5,802 nt of DNA from an uncultured Prevotella sp. (GCA_937880835.1 CALGRN010000095.1:1-5802), one strand, 5' to 3'. Numbered from the stretch's first letter, positions 1-5,790 are shown. Notes: generated from the letters alone by a model not told the origin. Numbers and translations: made by a program.

Positions 1-514
1 AAAATACAAAGGTACAGGCATCACGGGACACTCCATGTTCCTCTATGAGCTGAATAAGAACGGCATTTCCATAGAGCGCATGAAAAACAAGCAGGGCAAG
101 GTCTATGGCTTGAAGTTCTCATACGGAGAACATACATTCAAGGCTTCCGAAATCGGCAGGGAGTTCGGCTACCGTTCCTTGAAGAGGAACTTTGAAGCAA
201 CTAACCAAGAAGAACCCAAGAAACCAAACCAAACAATACAAGAACCAACAGAAAAGAAAGAACAGCCTGATACAGGTTATCAGCTTGTGCCTCCAAGCCG
301 CTCCTCTATCTCACGAGACAATGACACTCCACGAGTACAGAATTCCATTGGTGCAGTGGCAGACACCATTGTTAGCGCAGCCGATGAAGTGGTGGAAGGG
401 CTGGGCGATTTAATTACACCAACCACACATGGCAATGACTATGCAGAAATTGCATGGCAATGCAGACTGAGAAACCAAGCGAACAGAAAGAAGAAAAGAG
501 GAAGAGGTATATAA
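1..514 (+). CDS. C-terminal part of a MobB-like relaxase/mobilization protein (5' end outside window)
   Basis: The reading frame is open from base 2, eleven codons before the first ATG at 35, and ends at TAA 512-514. About 170 residues are visible and the gene begins upstream of the window. The first ~65 visible residues are compact and basic (GHSMFLYELNKNGISIERM, then a KQGKVYGLKFSYGEH stretch and FKASEIGREFGYRSL). By recall this resembles the conserved region near the C-terminus of Bacteroidales MobB-type relaxases, which nick and pilot DNA during mobilization. The catalytic Tyr/His region would lie upstream, so activity cannot be judged. The next ~100 residues are a low-complexity Gln/Glu/Lys/Pro linker, and the protein ends in a basic RKKKRGRG tail, common at the end of these relaxases. 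No mobC or coupling-protein gene follows, so this is probably the last gene of its module. Family assignment is by recognition only; another DNA-binding protein of a mobile element is possible. Confidence 0.6.
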   Translation, partial: KYKGTGITGHSMFLYELNKNGISIERMKNKQGKVYGLKFSYGEHTFKASEIGREFGYRSLKRNFEATNQEEPKKPNQTIQEPTEKKEQPDTGYQLVPPSRSSISRDNDTPRVQNSIGAVADTIVSAADEVVEGLGDLITPTTHGNDYAEIAWQCRLRNQANRKKKRGRGI

Positions 515-566
515 CCCACAGCCAAACAATCAATCAAAAGCGCAGAAAAGAGAATATTTCATCAAA

Positions 567-621
567 AACGCTTGTTATTCGGTAACAAAGTATTATCTTT
601 GCAAACAGAATAACAAGCGTT
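567..621. repeat. Perfect 14-bp inverted repeat flanking a promoter
   Basis: The left arm AACGCTTGTTATTC (567-580) is the exact reverse complement of the right arm GAATAACAAGCGTT (608-621), with 27 bases between them. The spacer holds a nested short stem, CAAAG/CTTTG (586-590/597-601), and the -7 element of a Bacteroidetes-type promoter. A 14-bp perfect match is far beyond chance at this spacing. It could be a two-site operator, a recombinase site or a structured DNA/RNA element. It lacks a T-tract after the right arm, so it does not look like a terminator of the relaxase gene. Confidence 0.75.
572..601 (+). promoter_or_regulatory. Putative Bacteroidetes-type promoter inside the inverted repeat
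   Basis: The -33 element TTG (572-574) lies within the left repeat arm. It is followed by 19 bases and the -7 element TATCTTTG (594-601), which matches TAnnTTTG fully. Transcription would begin near 606-609, so the RNA would start at about the right repeat arm. No open reading frame of note follows for several hundred bases, so the product would be an untranslated or very long-leader RNA. The match is to the known consensus; activity is inferred. Confidence 0.5.
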
Positions 622-748
622 CTTTGTTAGGTAGAATACAGCGACTTGAAGTATTTCGCTCGTTTCCAAATCGTTACCAGTTTAGTTTATATAACAAGGT
701 AACTTCCTTATTTTCAATTAGATACATTTTGATAATTATCTTGTTGTG

Positions 749-787
749 CAAAACAATAACTTTCGCAGGACAAAAGGATAACTTTTG
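749..787. repeat. Imperfect tandem repeat, 17-base units at 22-base period
   Basis: CAAAACAATAACTTTCG (749-765) and CAAAAGGATAACTTTTG (771-787) match at 14 of 17 positions and are separated by 5 bases. The pattern CAAAA..ATAACTTT gives a pair of similar half-sites that could bind a protein or belong to a dispersed intergenic repeat. No function can be assigned from sequence alone. Confidence 0.4.
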
Positions 788-1114
788 AAAAACAGTCTGC
801 AACGTGCCGTTATTCAGCAATATGCAAGATGAGTTTTCATTTGTCAGAAAACATCTTTTATCTTGCTTCCGTATGGAGTGGAAAATATATCGGATGTGCT
901 TCATTGACAGGTTGGAAACAATGACAAAATGGCATGATGACAGTTATTAGAAAATGCGTTTGGGTTTCGTTACAGTGCTTTCCAGTACGATTATTTCTGT
1001 CTTATATGCCATTGTTTTTCATCATCCGAGACTCTGCCTATATATTATATGTGTCATTGAAGTAAGTTCAGTTATGAATATTTAAACTTCTTTTTATTAA
1101 CTTACTGCTTACAT

Positions 1115-1149
1115 TTTGCTTTCTCTTTCAGAATAATTGTTTATCTTTG
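1115..1149 (+). promoter_or_regulatory. Putative promoter of the FKBP operon
   Basis: The -7 element TATCTTTG (1142-1149) matches TAnnTTTG fully. The best -33 candidate is TTTG at 1115-1118, 23 bases upstream, which is longer than the usual 19 or so; at exact spacing there is only CTTT (1119-1122). Transcription would start near 1155, giving a leader of roughly 115 bases before the first FKBP start codon. The 8-bp inverted repeat 1061-1068/1099-1106 lies just upstream and could be a regulator site. Confidence 0.6.
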
Positions 1150-1168
1150 CACATCAATATAAGGACAG

Positions 1169-1242
1169 ACGGAAGTACCGCCGTATTAAATTTAAACAGT
1201 AAACATGAAGCCGAGATAATGCGGCTTTTAACATTAATATAA
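1169..1242 (+). promoter_or_regulatory. Structured mRNA leader with hairpins and two mini-ORFs
   Basis: Inside the inferred leader, ACGG/CCGT (1169-1172/1181-1184) can form a small stem. A stronger stem AAGCCG/CGGCTT (1208-1213/1222-1227) is followed by TTTT counted from 1226, so it resembles a weak intrinsic terminator. Two tiny frames overlap it: ATG 1205 to TAA 1219 (MKPR) and ATG 1219 to TAA 1242 (MRLLTLI), where stop and start share one A (TAATG). This could be a translation-linked attenuator, or simply a structured leader. The stem and frames are directly visible; regulation is inference. Confidence 0.35.
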
Positions 1243-1268
1243 ACGAATTAAACAAACAAATTATTTTT

Positions 1269-1874
1269 ATGGATAAAGTTAGTTACGCCTTAGGCATGGG
1301 CATCGGACGCCAACTGTGCGACATGGGAGCGAAAGATCTTTGCATAGACGATTTCGCACAAGCGATAAAAGATGTGGTTGGGGGCGTAAAATTGAAGATT
1401 GAAGACCGCGAAGCACAAACAATAGTACAGGAGTTTTTCCAGAAGCAGGAAGAGAAACAGCGTGCCGCAGCTGCCGAAAAAGGCAAGGAAGCAAAGGTGC
1501 AGGGTGAGAAATATCTCGCTGAAAACGCAAAGAAAGAAGGCGTAATTACTCTTCCGAGCGGATTGCAATATCAGGTTTTGAAAGAAGGAAACGGCAAAAA
1601 GCCGAAAGCTACCGACAAAGTGAAATGTCATTACGAAGGAATGCTCATCGACGGAACAATGTTCGACAGCAGCATTCAGCGCGGAGAGCCTGCAACGTTT
1701 GCACTCAATCAGGTGATAGCAGGATGGACAGAAGGACTTCAAATGATGCAGGAAGGCGCAAAGTATCGCTTCTTCATTCCTTACAATCTCGGTTACGGAG
1801 AGCGTGGCGCGGGTGCATCCATTCCGCCTTTTGCCGCACTTCTGTTCGACGTCGAACTCATACAGGTCGTGTAA
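1269..1874 (+). CDS. Cytoplasmic FKBP-type peptidyl-prolyl cis-trans isomerase (FklB/Mip-like)
   Basis: A 201-residue protein that catalyses cis-trans isomerisation of X-Pro bonds and probably acts as a folding helper. Residues 1-85 form an FKBP_N-like helical region (VSYALGMGIGRQL near the start, then a Gln/Glu/Lys/Ala-rich helix at 55-80), the dimerisation part in Mip and FklB. Residues ~95-201 are the FKBP domain, opening with TLPSGLQYQVL. Pocket residues matching those of human FKBP12 are all present: Tyr122, Phe132-Asp133, Phe144, Val149-Ile150, Trp153, Tyr176 and Phe193. There is no signal peptide or lipobox, so it should be cytoplasmic. The ATG at 1269 is the natural start: the family N-terminus begins right there, and no Shine-Dalgarno sequence is expected in this phylum. 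It is the first gene of a three-FKBP run; 56 bases without a promoter match separate it from the next. Confidence 0.95.
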   Translation: MDKVSYALGMGIGRQLCDMGAKDLCIDDFAQAIKDVVGGVKLKIEDREAQTIVQEFFQKQEEKQRAAAAEKGKEAKVQGEKYLAENAKKEGVITLPSGLQYQVLKEGNGKKPKATDKVKCHYEGMLIDGTMFDSSIQRGEPATFALNQVIAGWTEGLQMMQEGAKYRFFIPYNLGYGERGAGASIPPFAALLFDVELIQVV

Positions 1875-1930
1875 TCGTGCATTGATAAGACTTAAAGGGA
1901 TATCAAACAAAAAACATATTCAATAAAAAG

Positions 1931-2797
1931 ATGAAAAAAATCACATTCGCAGCCTCTATGGCTATTGCTGCCGCAGTATTCGTTTCTTGCGGCAAATCAA
2001 CCCCAAAAGCAGACTTCAAGAACGATGTTGACTCACTAAGCTACGCTATCGGACTTGATCAGTCGCAGGGAGTTAAAGAGTATTTGTCAAGAATGGAAAT
2101 CGACACAGCCTACATGGACGATTTCGTGAAAGGACTGAATGAAGGCGCAAGTGCAGGCGATGATAAGAAACAAGCCGCATACAATGCAGGTGTGAGCATC
2201 GGTCTGCAACTGAACATGATGCAGAAAGGCATCAACAAGCAACTCTTTGGTGCTGACTCTACGCAGAGCATATCTATGAAAAACTTCATAGCAGGATTTA
2301 TAGCAGGTGCAACGGGCAAAGATGCCAAGATGACATTGGAGCAGGCTCGCATGGTGGAACAGACAAAGAGCGAAGCCATAACAAAACGCAGCATGGCTAA
2401 AACATACGGCAAAAACAAGGAAGCAAGCGAGAAATTCATGAAAGAAAACGCTGATAAACAAGGCATGAAGAAACTCGATAAAGGCGTATTCTATAAAGTG
2501 ATAAAAGAAGGAAGCGGCAATATTCCTTCCGATACTGCTACCGTTATGGTTCATTACGAAGGCAAAACGATAGACGGAAAGGTTTTTGACAGCTCTTACA
2601 AGCGCAAAGAACCGGCAACGATGAAAGTAAACCAAGTAATCCCGGGCTTTACTCAGGCACTCACACACATGCCTGTCGGCTCTGTATGGGAAGTTTACAT
2701 TCCTTACGATCAGGCTTATGGCGACCGCGACATGGGACAAATCAAACCTTACTCTGCATTGATTTTCAAAATCGAACTTGTAAGTATCAATAAATAA
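1931..2797 (+). CDS. FKBP-type peptidyl-prolyl isomerase, lipoprotein
   Basis: A 288-residue FKBP with a lipoprotein signal: MKK, a hydrophobic Ala-rich stretch, and the lipobox VSC with the lipidated Cys at residue 20. After the Cys comes GKSTPKAD, not the acidic Ser-Asp/Glu run used for surface export in Bacteroides, so a periplasm-facing outer-membrane location is likely. Residues ~30-175 are an FKBP_N-like helical region (DSLSYAIGLDQS, YMDDFVKGLNEG, an Ala/Gly-rich middle and a charged helix). Residues ~180-288 are the FKBP domain, with Tyr209, Phe219-Asp220, Val236-Ile237, Tyr263 and Phe279 at expected pocket positions. The usual pocket-floor Trp is Phe240 (PGFTQAL), and the residue matching FKBP12 Phe46 is Met231, so substrate or drug binding may differ from the other two copies. 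The ATG at 1931 places the signal peptide correctly. Likely co-transcribed with both neighbours. Confidence 0.93.
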   Translation: MKKITFAASMAIAAAVFVSCGKSTPKADFKNDVDSLSYAIGLDQSQGVKEYLSRMEIDTAYMDDFVKGLNEGASAGDDKKQAAYNAGVSIGLQLNMMQKGINKQLFGADSTQSISMKNFIAGFIAGATGKDAKMTLEQARMVEQTKSEAITKRSMAKTYGKNKEASEKFMKENADKQGMKKLDKGVFYKVIKEGSGNIPSDTATVMVHYEGKTIDGKVFDSSYKRKEPATMKVNQVIPGFTQALTHMPVGSVWEVYIPYDQAYGDRDMGQIKPYSALIFKIELVSINK

Positions 2798-2820
2798 CGG
2801 AAATATTTAACGGAGTCTTT

Positions 2821-2855
2821 AAGAGCCGCCACGACGGATAGTCTTGACGGCTCTT
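2821..2855 (+). promoter_or_regulatory. Intercistronic hairpin between the second and third FKBP genes
   Basis: AAGAGCCG (2821-2828) pairs perfectly with CGGCTCTT (2848-2855), leaving a 19-base loop. Only GTTCATT follows, so there is no proper T-tract and a strong terminator is unlikely. It may protect the upstream mRNA, reduce read-through into the third gene, or be a processing site. A near-consensus TAGTCTTG (2839-2846) lies in the loop, one mismatch from TAnnTTTG, but has no good -33 partner. The arms share AGCCG/CGGCT with the leader hairpin at 1208-1227. Confidence 0.45.
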
Positions 2856-2877
2856 GTTCATTATAAAACAAAACAAG

Positions 2878-3846
2878 ATGAAAAAGATTTTAGCAATGGC
2901 GGTATTGTTTGCTTTCAGTGCCGCTTTAAGCACAGCAAACGCCGGCGGAAAAAAGGACAAGAAGAAGACGCAGAAAAAAGCAATGATAATGTCAACGCCT
3001 TCCGACTCGTTAAGCTATATCGCAGGTATGGCAACCACAAACGGTCTCGATACATATCTGAAACAGCAATACGGCATCGACCAATCTAACATGAATGACT
3101 TCATGAGAGGATTGAAAGAAGGTATCGAGAACAGCGGTAATACGGGTTATAAGGCTTATGCAGCAGGTCTTCAAATAGCTTCAATGCTCGAAGAACGCAT
3201 ATATCCAAGCATTCAGAAAGAATTTGCCGGCACTCCCGATTCCATAAGCAAAGAGTTCTTTACGGAAGGTTTCATGGCTTCTATGAATAAGGACAACAGT
3301 CAGTTTACAGACTCTGCGGCACTCGCAATCTTTACTGCTCGCCGCTTATCCAATAAGGCTGCCAAAGACGAACAATTATACGGACAGAACCGTCGCGACG
3401 GTGAGAAATGGCTTGAAGATAACGCCAAGAAGGAAGGAGTAGTAACATTGCCGAGCGGTTTGCAGTATAAGATAATCACAAAAGGCGAAGGCGCAATACC
3501 GCAACGTACAGATCGCGTGATAGTAAAATATGAAGGAAAGACCATAGACGGCACTGTCTTCGACAGTTCTTACAAGCGTGACCCTCAGACAAGCACGTTC
3601 CGTGCCGACCAAGTAATAAAAGGATGGACGGAAGCATTGACAATTATGCCAGTAGGAAGTAAATGGGAGCTGTACATTCCGCAGCAGCTTGCATACGGAG
3701 AACGTCAAGCCGGAAAGATAAAACCATACTCAATGCTCATCTTCACGGTTGAACTTATAGACATAGAGCAACCCGAAGGCAGCAAAACAGTGGACTCTCC
3801 GAAAAGCGGAAAGCCTGTTGTTCTGAAAAAGAACGCAAAGAAATAA
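2878..3846 (+). CDS. FKBP-type peptidyl-prolyl isomerase, soluble periplasmic
   Basis: A 322-residue FKBP starting at ATG 2878. A TTG at 2854 would add eight residues, but it lies in the intercistronic hairpin and would bury the signal peptide, so the ATG is preferred. Residues 1-22 are a classical signal peptide (MKKILAMAVLFAF, then ending ANA before Gly-Gly) with no lipobox Cys, predicting a soluble periplasmic protein. A Lys-rich linker follows (24-34), then an FKBP_N-like helical region (~40-175, with DSLSYIAGM and NMNDFMRGLKEG, both echoed in the preceding gene). The FKBP domain is ~185-297 (TLPSGLQYKII). Pocket residues are intact: Tyr218, Phe228-Asp229, Phe241, Val246-Ile247, Trp250, Tyr273 and Phe289. 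A basic tail of ~25 residues rich in Lys, Ser and Pro ends the protein and is absent from the other two copies. The second and third genes look like an old duplication. Confidence 0.94.
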   Translation: MKKILAMAVLFAFSAALSTANAGGKKDKKKTQKKAMIMSTPSDSLSYIAGMATTNGLDTYLKQQYGIDQSNMNDFMRGLKEGIENSGNTGYKAYAAGLQIASMLEERIYPSIQKEFAGTPDSISKEFFTEGFMASMNKDNSQFTDSAALAIFTARRLSNKAAKDEQLYGQNRRDGEKWLEDNAKKEGVVTLPSGLQYKIITKGEGAIPQRTDRVIVKYEGKTIDGTVFDSSYKRDPQTSTFRADQVIKGWTEALTIMPVGSKWELYIPQQLAYGERQAGKIKPYSMLIFTVELIDIEQPEGSKTVDSPKSGKPVVLKKNAKK

Positions 3847-3979
3847 CATGATTTAATGAGTATATAAGTTTTTAGGTTTTCATGTATCGTACATTAATCG
3901 ACACATTATTATATTTATGGTAAATGCTTAATGAACCACAAGACCAAACAAACTTATGGGCTCAAAAACACAAATTCGT

Positions 3980-4010
3980 TTTGCGGTTTGGTTAAAACAA
4001 TGTAACTTTG
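3980..4010 (+). promoter_or_regulatory. Promoter of the CoA-transferase gene
   Basis: TTTG (3980-3983), a 19-base spacer and TAACTTTG (4003-4010) fit the Bacteroidetes primary-sigma consensus at both elements and in spacing. Transcription should start near 4016, giving a leader of about 32 bases. It is the best promoter match in the window and indicates that the CoA-transferase gene is transcribed independently of the FKBP genes. Confidence 0.75.
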
Positions 4011-4048
4011 CAGAACTATATAAAAACATTAAATAACAATTCAATACT

Positions 4049-5554
4049 ATGGCGTATAAACGTATTACGGCTGCGGAAGGTGCAGCAATGATTAAAAACG
4101 GAAATAACATTGCAATGAGTGGTTTCACTCCTGCCGGTTCAGCTAAGGCAGTGACAAAAGAACTCGCTGCTATTGCAGAGGCAGAGCATGCTGCCGGACG
4201 CGAATTTAAAGTAGGATTATACACCGGTGCATCTACCGGTCAGAGTACAGATGGAGTACTCACAATTGCCAACGCGATAAAGTACAGAGCTCCATATACT
4301 ACCAACGGTGATTTCAGAAAAGAAGTCAATATGGGTAAAATACCATACAACGACTTCCATTTGAGCCATATGGCTCCTGAAATGAGATATGGTTTCATGG
4401 GCGAAATAGACTGGGCTATAATAGAAGTCTGTGACATTGAGGAGGGCGAAGATATATGCAAGGCTTATCTTACGGCTGCCGGCGGCATCAGTCCTACTGC
4501 TGCACGACTGGCAAAAAACGTCATACTTGAACTCAACTCGTTCCATTCGAAAGATGCTAAATTCATACACGATGTTTACGAACCGTTTGATCCGCCTTAT
4601 CGCAAGCCTATTCCTATAATGAATGTGGGTGACCGTATCGGTAAACCTTATGTGGAAATAGACGCTAAGAAGATTGTAGGTGTAGTGGAATGTAATCTGG
4701 CTGACGAAGCACGCGATTTCAAAGGAAGCGACCCTATAACGGATACTATCGGACATAATGTTGCCGAATTCCTTGTTGCCGATATGCGACGCGGCATTAT
4801 TCCTTCATCTTTCCTGCCGTTGCAGAGCGGTGTCGGAAGTACGGCAAACGCCATTCTCGGCGCACTCGGAAAAGATAAGAACGTGCCAGACTTCAACATA
4901 TACACTGAGGTTATACAAAATTCCGTAATAGACATGATGCTGACAGGTCGTGTGAAGGATGCATCTTCATGCTCGCTTACGGTAAGCAACGAATGTCTGA
5001 TGCAGGTTTACGACAACATGGACTATTTCAAAGACCACCTGACATTGCGTCCGAGTGAAATCTCAAACAATCCGGAAGTGATACGCCGATTAGGAGTCAT
5101 CGCCATAAATACAGCCATAGAATGCGACATTTACGGCAATGTGAACTCTACGCATATAAGCGGTGTGAAGATGATGAACGGTATCGGAGGCTCGGGAGAC
5201 TTTGAAAGAAATGCTTATATAAGCATCTTTACATGCCCATCTACCGCAAAAGGCGGTCTGATAAGCTCTGTCGTACCTTTCGTCAGTCATCAAGACCACT
5301 CTGAACATGATGTAAACGTGATAGTTACAGAATACGGTGTGGCGGATCTGCGAGCTAAAAATCCGGTACAAAGAGCAGAATGTATCATTGAGAACTGTGT
5401 GCATCCGGACTACAAGCAGCTTCTTTGGGACTATCTGAAGATAGCCAAAGGCGGACACACAAAACACTATCTGCCTGCTGCTTTCGCTATGCATGATACA
5501 CTTGCACGCAAAGGTGACATGCGTCTGACAGACTATTCAGAGTATGTGAAATAG
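4049..5554 (+). CDS. Acetyl-CoA hydrolase/transferase family protein, probable succinyl-CoA:acetate CoA-transferase
   Basis: A 501-residue, full-length class I CoA-transferase of the Cat1/AarC/ScpC group. It moves CoA between acyl groups, most likely acetyl-CoA plus succinate to acetate plus succinyl-CoA, tying acetate release to the succinate/propionate branch of fermentation in the cytoplasm. The N-terminal half (~5-215) carries SGFTPAGSAKA (24-34). Further on are GVGSTANAI (261-269), the TEVIQ motif with the expected catalytic Glu287 that forms the glutamyl-CoA thioester, GNVNSTH (363-369), the Gly-rich loop GIGGSGDF (378-385, with Gly381 matching the oxyanion Gly of AarC by offset) and EYGVADLR (428-435). 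The ATG at 4049 fits the family start (AYKRITAAEGA). It has its own promoter and a strong terminator, so it looks monocistronic. Propionyl-CoA:succinate transferase or a 4-hydroxybutyrate enzyme cannot be excluded by sequence reading; simple hydrolase activity is less likely. Confidence 0.92.
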   Translation: MAYKRITAAEGAAMIKNGNNIAMSGFTPAGSAKAVTKELAAIAEAEHAAGREFKVGLYTGASTGQSTDGVLTIANAIKYRAPYTTNGDFRKEVNMGKIPYNDFHLSHMAPEMRYGFMGEIDWAIIEVCDIEEGEDICKAYLTAAGGISPTAARLAKNVILELNSFHSKDAKFIHDVYEPFDPPYRKPIPIMNVGDRIGKPYVEIDAKKIVGVVECNLADEARDFKGSDPITDTIGHNVAEFLVADMRRGIIPSSFLPLQSGVGSTANAILGALGKDKNVPDFNIYTEVIQNSVIDMMLTGRVKDASSCSLTVSNECLMQVYDNMDYFKDHLTLRPSEISNNPEVIRRLGVIAINTAIECDIYGNVNSTHISGVKMMNGIGGSGDFERNAYISIFTCPSTAKGGLISSVVPFVSHQDHSEHDVNVIVTEYGVADLRAKNPVQRAECIIENCVHPDYKQLLWDYLKIAKGGHTKHYLPAAFAMHDTLARKGDMRLTDYSEYVK

Positions 5555-5570
5555 AATAACGCATCGCATA

Positions 5571-5634
5571 AATACCATAAAACGCCAATCCCGCAACTGA
5601 AAATTCAGTTGTGGGATTGGCGTTTTATGGTATT
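5571..5634. terminator. Long bidirectional intrinsic terminator hairpin
   Basis: Bases 5571-5600 pair with 5605-5634 over 30 positions with a single G-T wobble (5593/5612) and a four-base loop AAAT. The core stem, from CGCCAATCCC on the left to GGGATTGGCG on the right, is followed by TTTT and preceded by AAAA, so it can terminate transcription from either side. It begins 16 bases after the CoA-transferase stop codon. The stem is much longer than needed for termination. Confidence 0.85.
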
Positions 5635-5651
5635 ATATTAAAGTGAATTCG

Positions 5652-5667
5652 AAGAATTATAATTCTT
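5652..5667. repeat. 16-bp perfect palindrome
   Basis: AAGAATTATAATTCTT is identical to its reverse complement. It lies 18 bases past the terminator in A+T-rich DNA. It could be a dimeric protein site, but with so few G/C bases chance is a fair explanation. Confidence 0.35.
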
Positions 5668-5769
5668 TCTGTAATTTGATTAATATCGCGTATTGTTTTA
5701 AGTACTGTTTGTATGACAAAACGTTTTTGTAGCCATACCTATACGAGATAGCGTTGTTTTACATTTATC

Positions 5770-5790
5770 GGACAGACACCGGGTCTGTCC
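5770..5790. repeat. REP-like palindromic element
   Basis: GGACAGAC (5770-5777) and GTCTGTCC (5783-5790) form a perfect 8-bp stem around ACCGG. On the minus strand it reads GTAGGGACAGACC, then the loop and the second arm. A GTAGGG head followed by a short palindrome is the layout of dispersed REP-type repeats seen in intergenic DNA of many bacteria, including Bacteroidetes. It may be one half of a paired element whose partner lies outside the window. Assignment is by resemblance. Confidence 0.45.

Larger units (their letters stand above)
515..1268. other. Gene-poor region between mobile-element gene and FKBP operon
   Basis: I see no convincing protein gene in these 754 bases. The longest open frames are a minus-strand frame at 674-904 (76 codons) and a plus-strand frame at 822-950 (42 codons). 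Neither shows a recognisable motif, and both overlap the same A+T-rich DNA. The region holds an inverted repeat with an internal promoter (567-621), a short hairpin with GTTACC/GGTAAC arms (673-678/698-703), an imperfect tandem repeat (749-787), an 8-bp inverted repeat AGTAAGTT/AACTTACT (1061-1068/1099-1106), and the FKBP operon promoter and leader from 1115. It may be the boundary between an integrated element and chromosomal DNA, but no paired attachment site is visible. Confidence 0.5.

Noticed and set aside
567..621. The inverted repeat as a CRISPR unit or terminator of the relaxase gene
   Set aside because: There is only one pair of arms with no repeat-spacer array, and no T-tract follows the right arm.
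674..904. Minus-strand open frame of 76 codons in the gene-poor region
   Set aside because: No recognisable motif, unusual composition, overlaps the tandem repeat, and has no promoter-like sequence upstream on that strand. Probably chance.
822..950. Plus-strand frame of 42 codons starting ATG CAA GAT
   Set aside because: Too short to support, no promoter match close upstream, no known family, and it overlaps the minus-strand frame above.
1290..1910. Long minus-strand frame (206 codons) across the first FKBP gene
   Set aside because: It is antisense to a clear FKBP domain, and its Cys/Phe/Leu-rich translation is what reverse reading of such coding DNA gives. The same applies to 2087-2740 and 4217-4756.
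2854..2877. TTG start eight codons upstream of the third FKBP
   Set aside because: It lies in the right arm of the intercistronic hairpin and would put polar residues before the signal peptide; the ATG at 2878 gives a standard MKK signal peptide.
3882..3894. Small palindrome ATGTA/TACAT after the third FKBP as a terminator
   Set aside because: A five-pair A+T-rich stem without a T-tract is too weak; I see no clear terminator for the FKBP genes.
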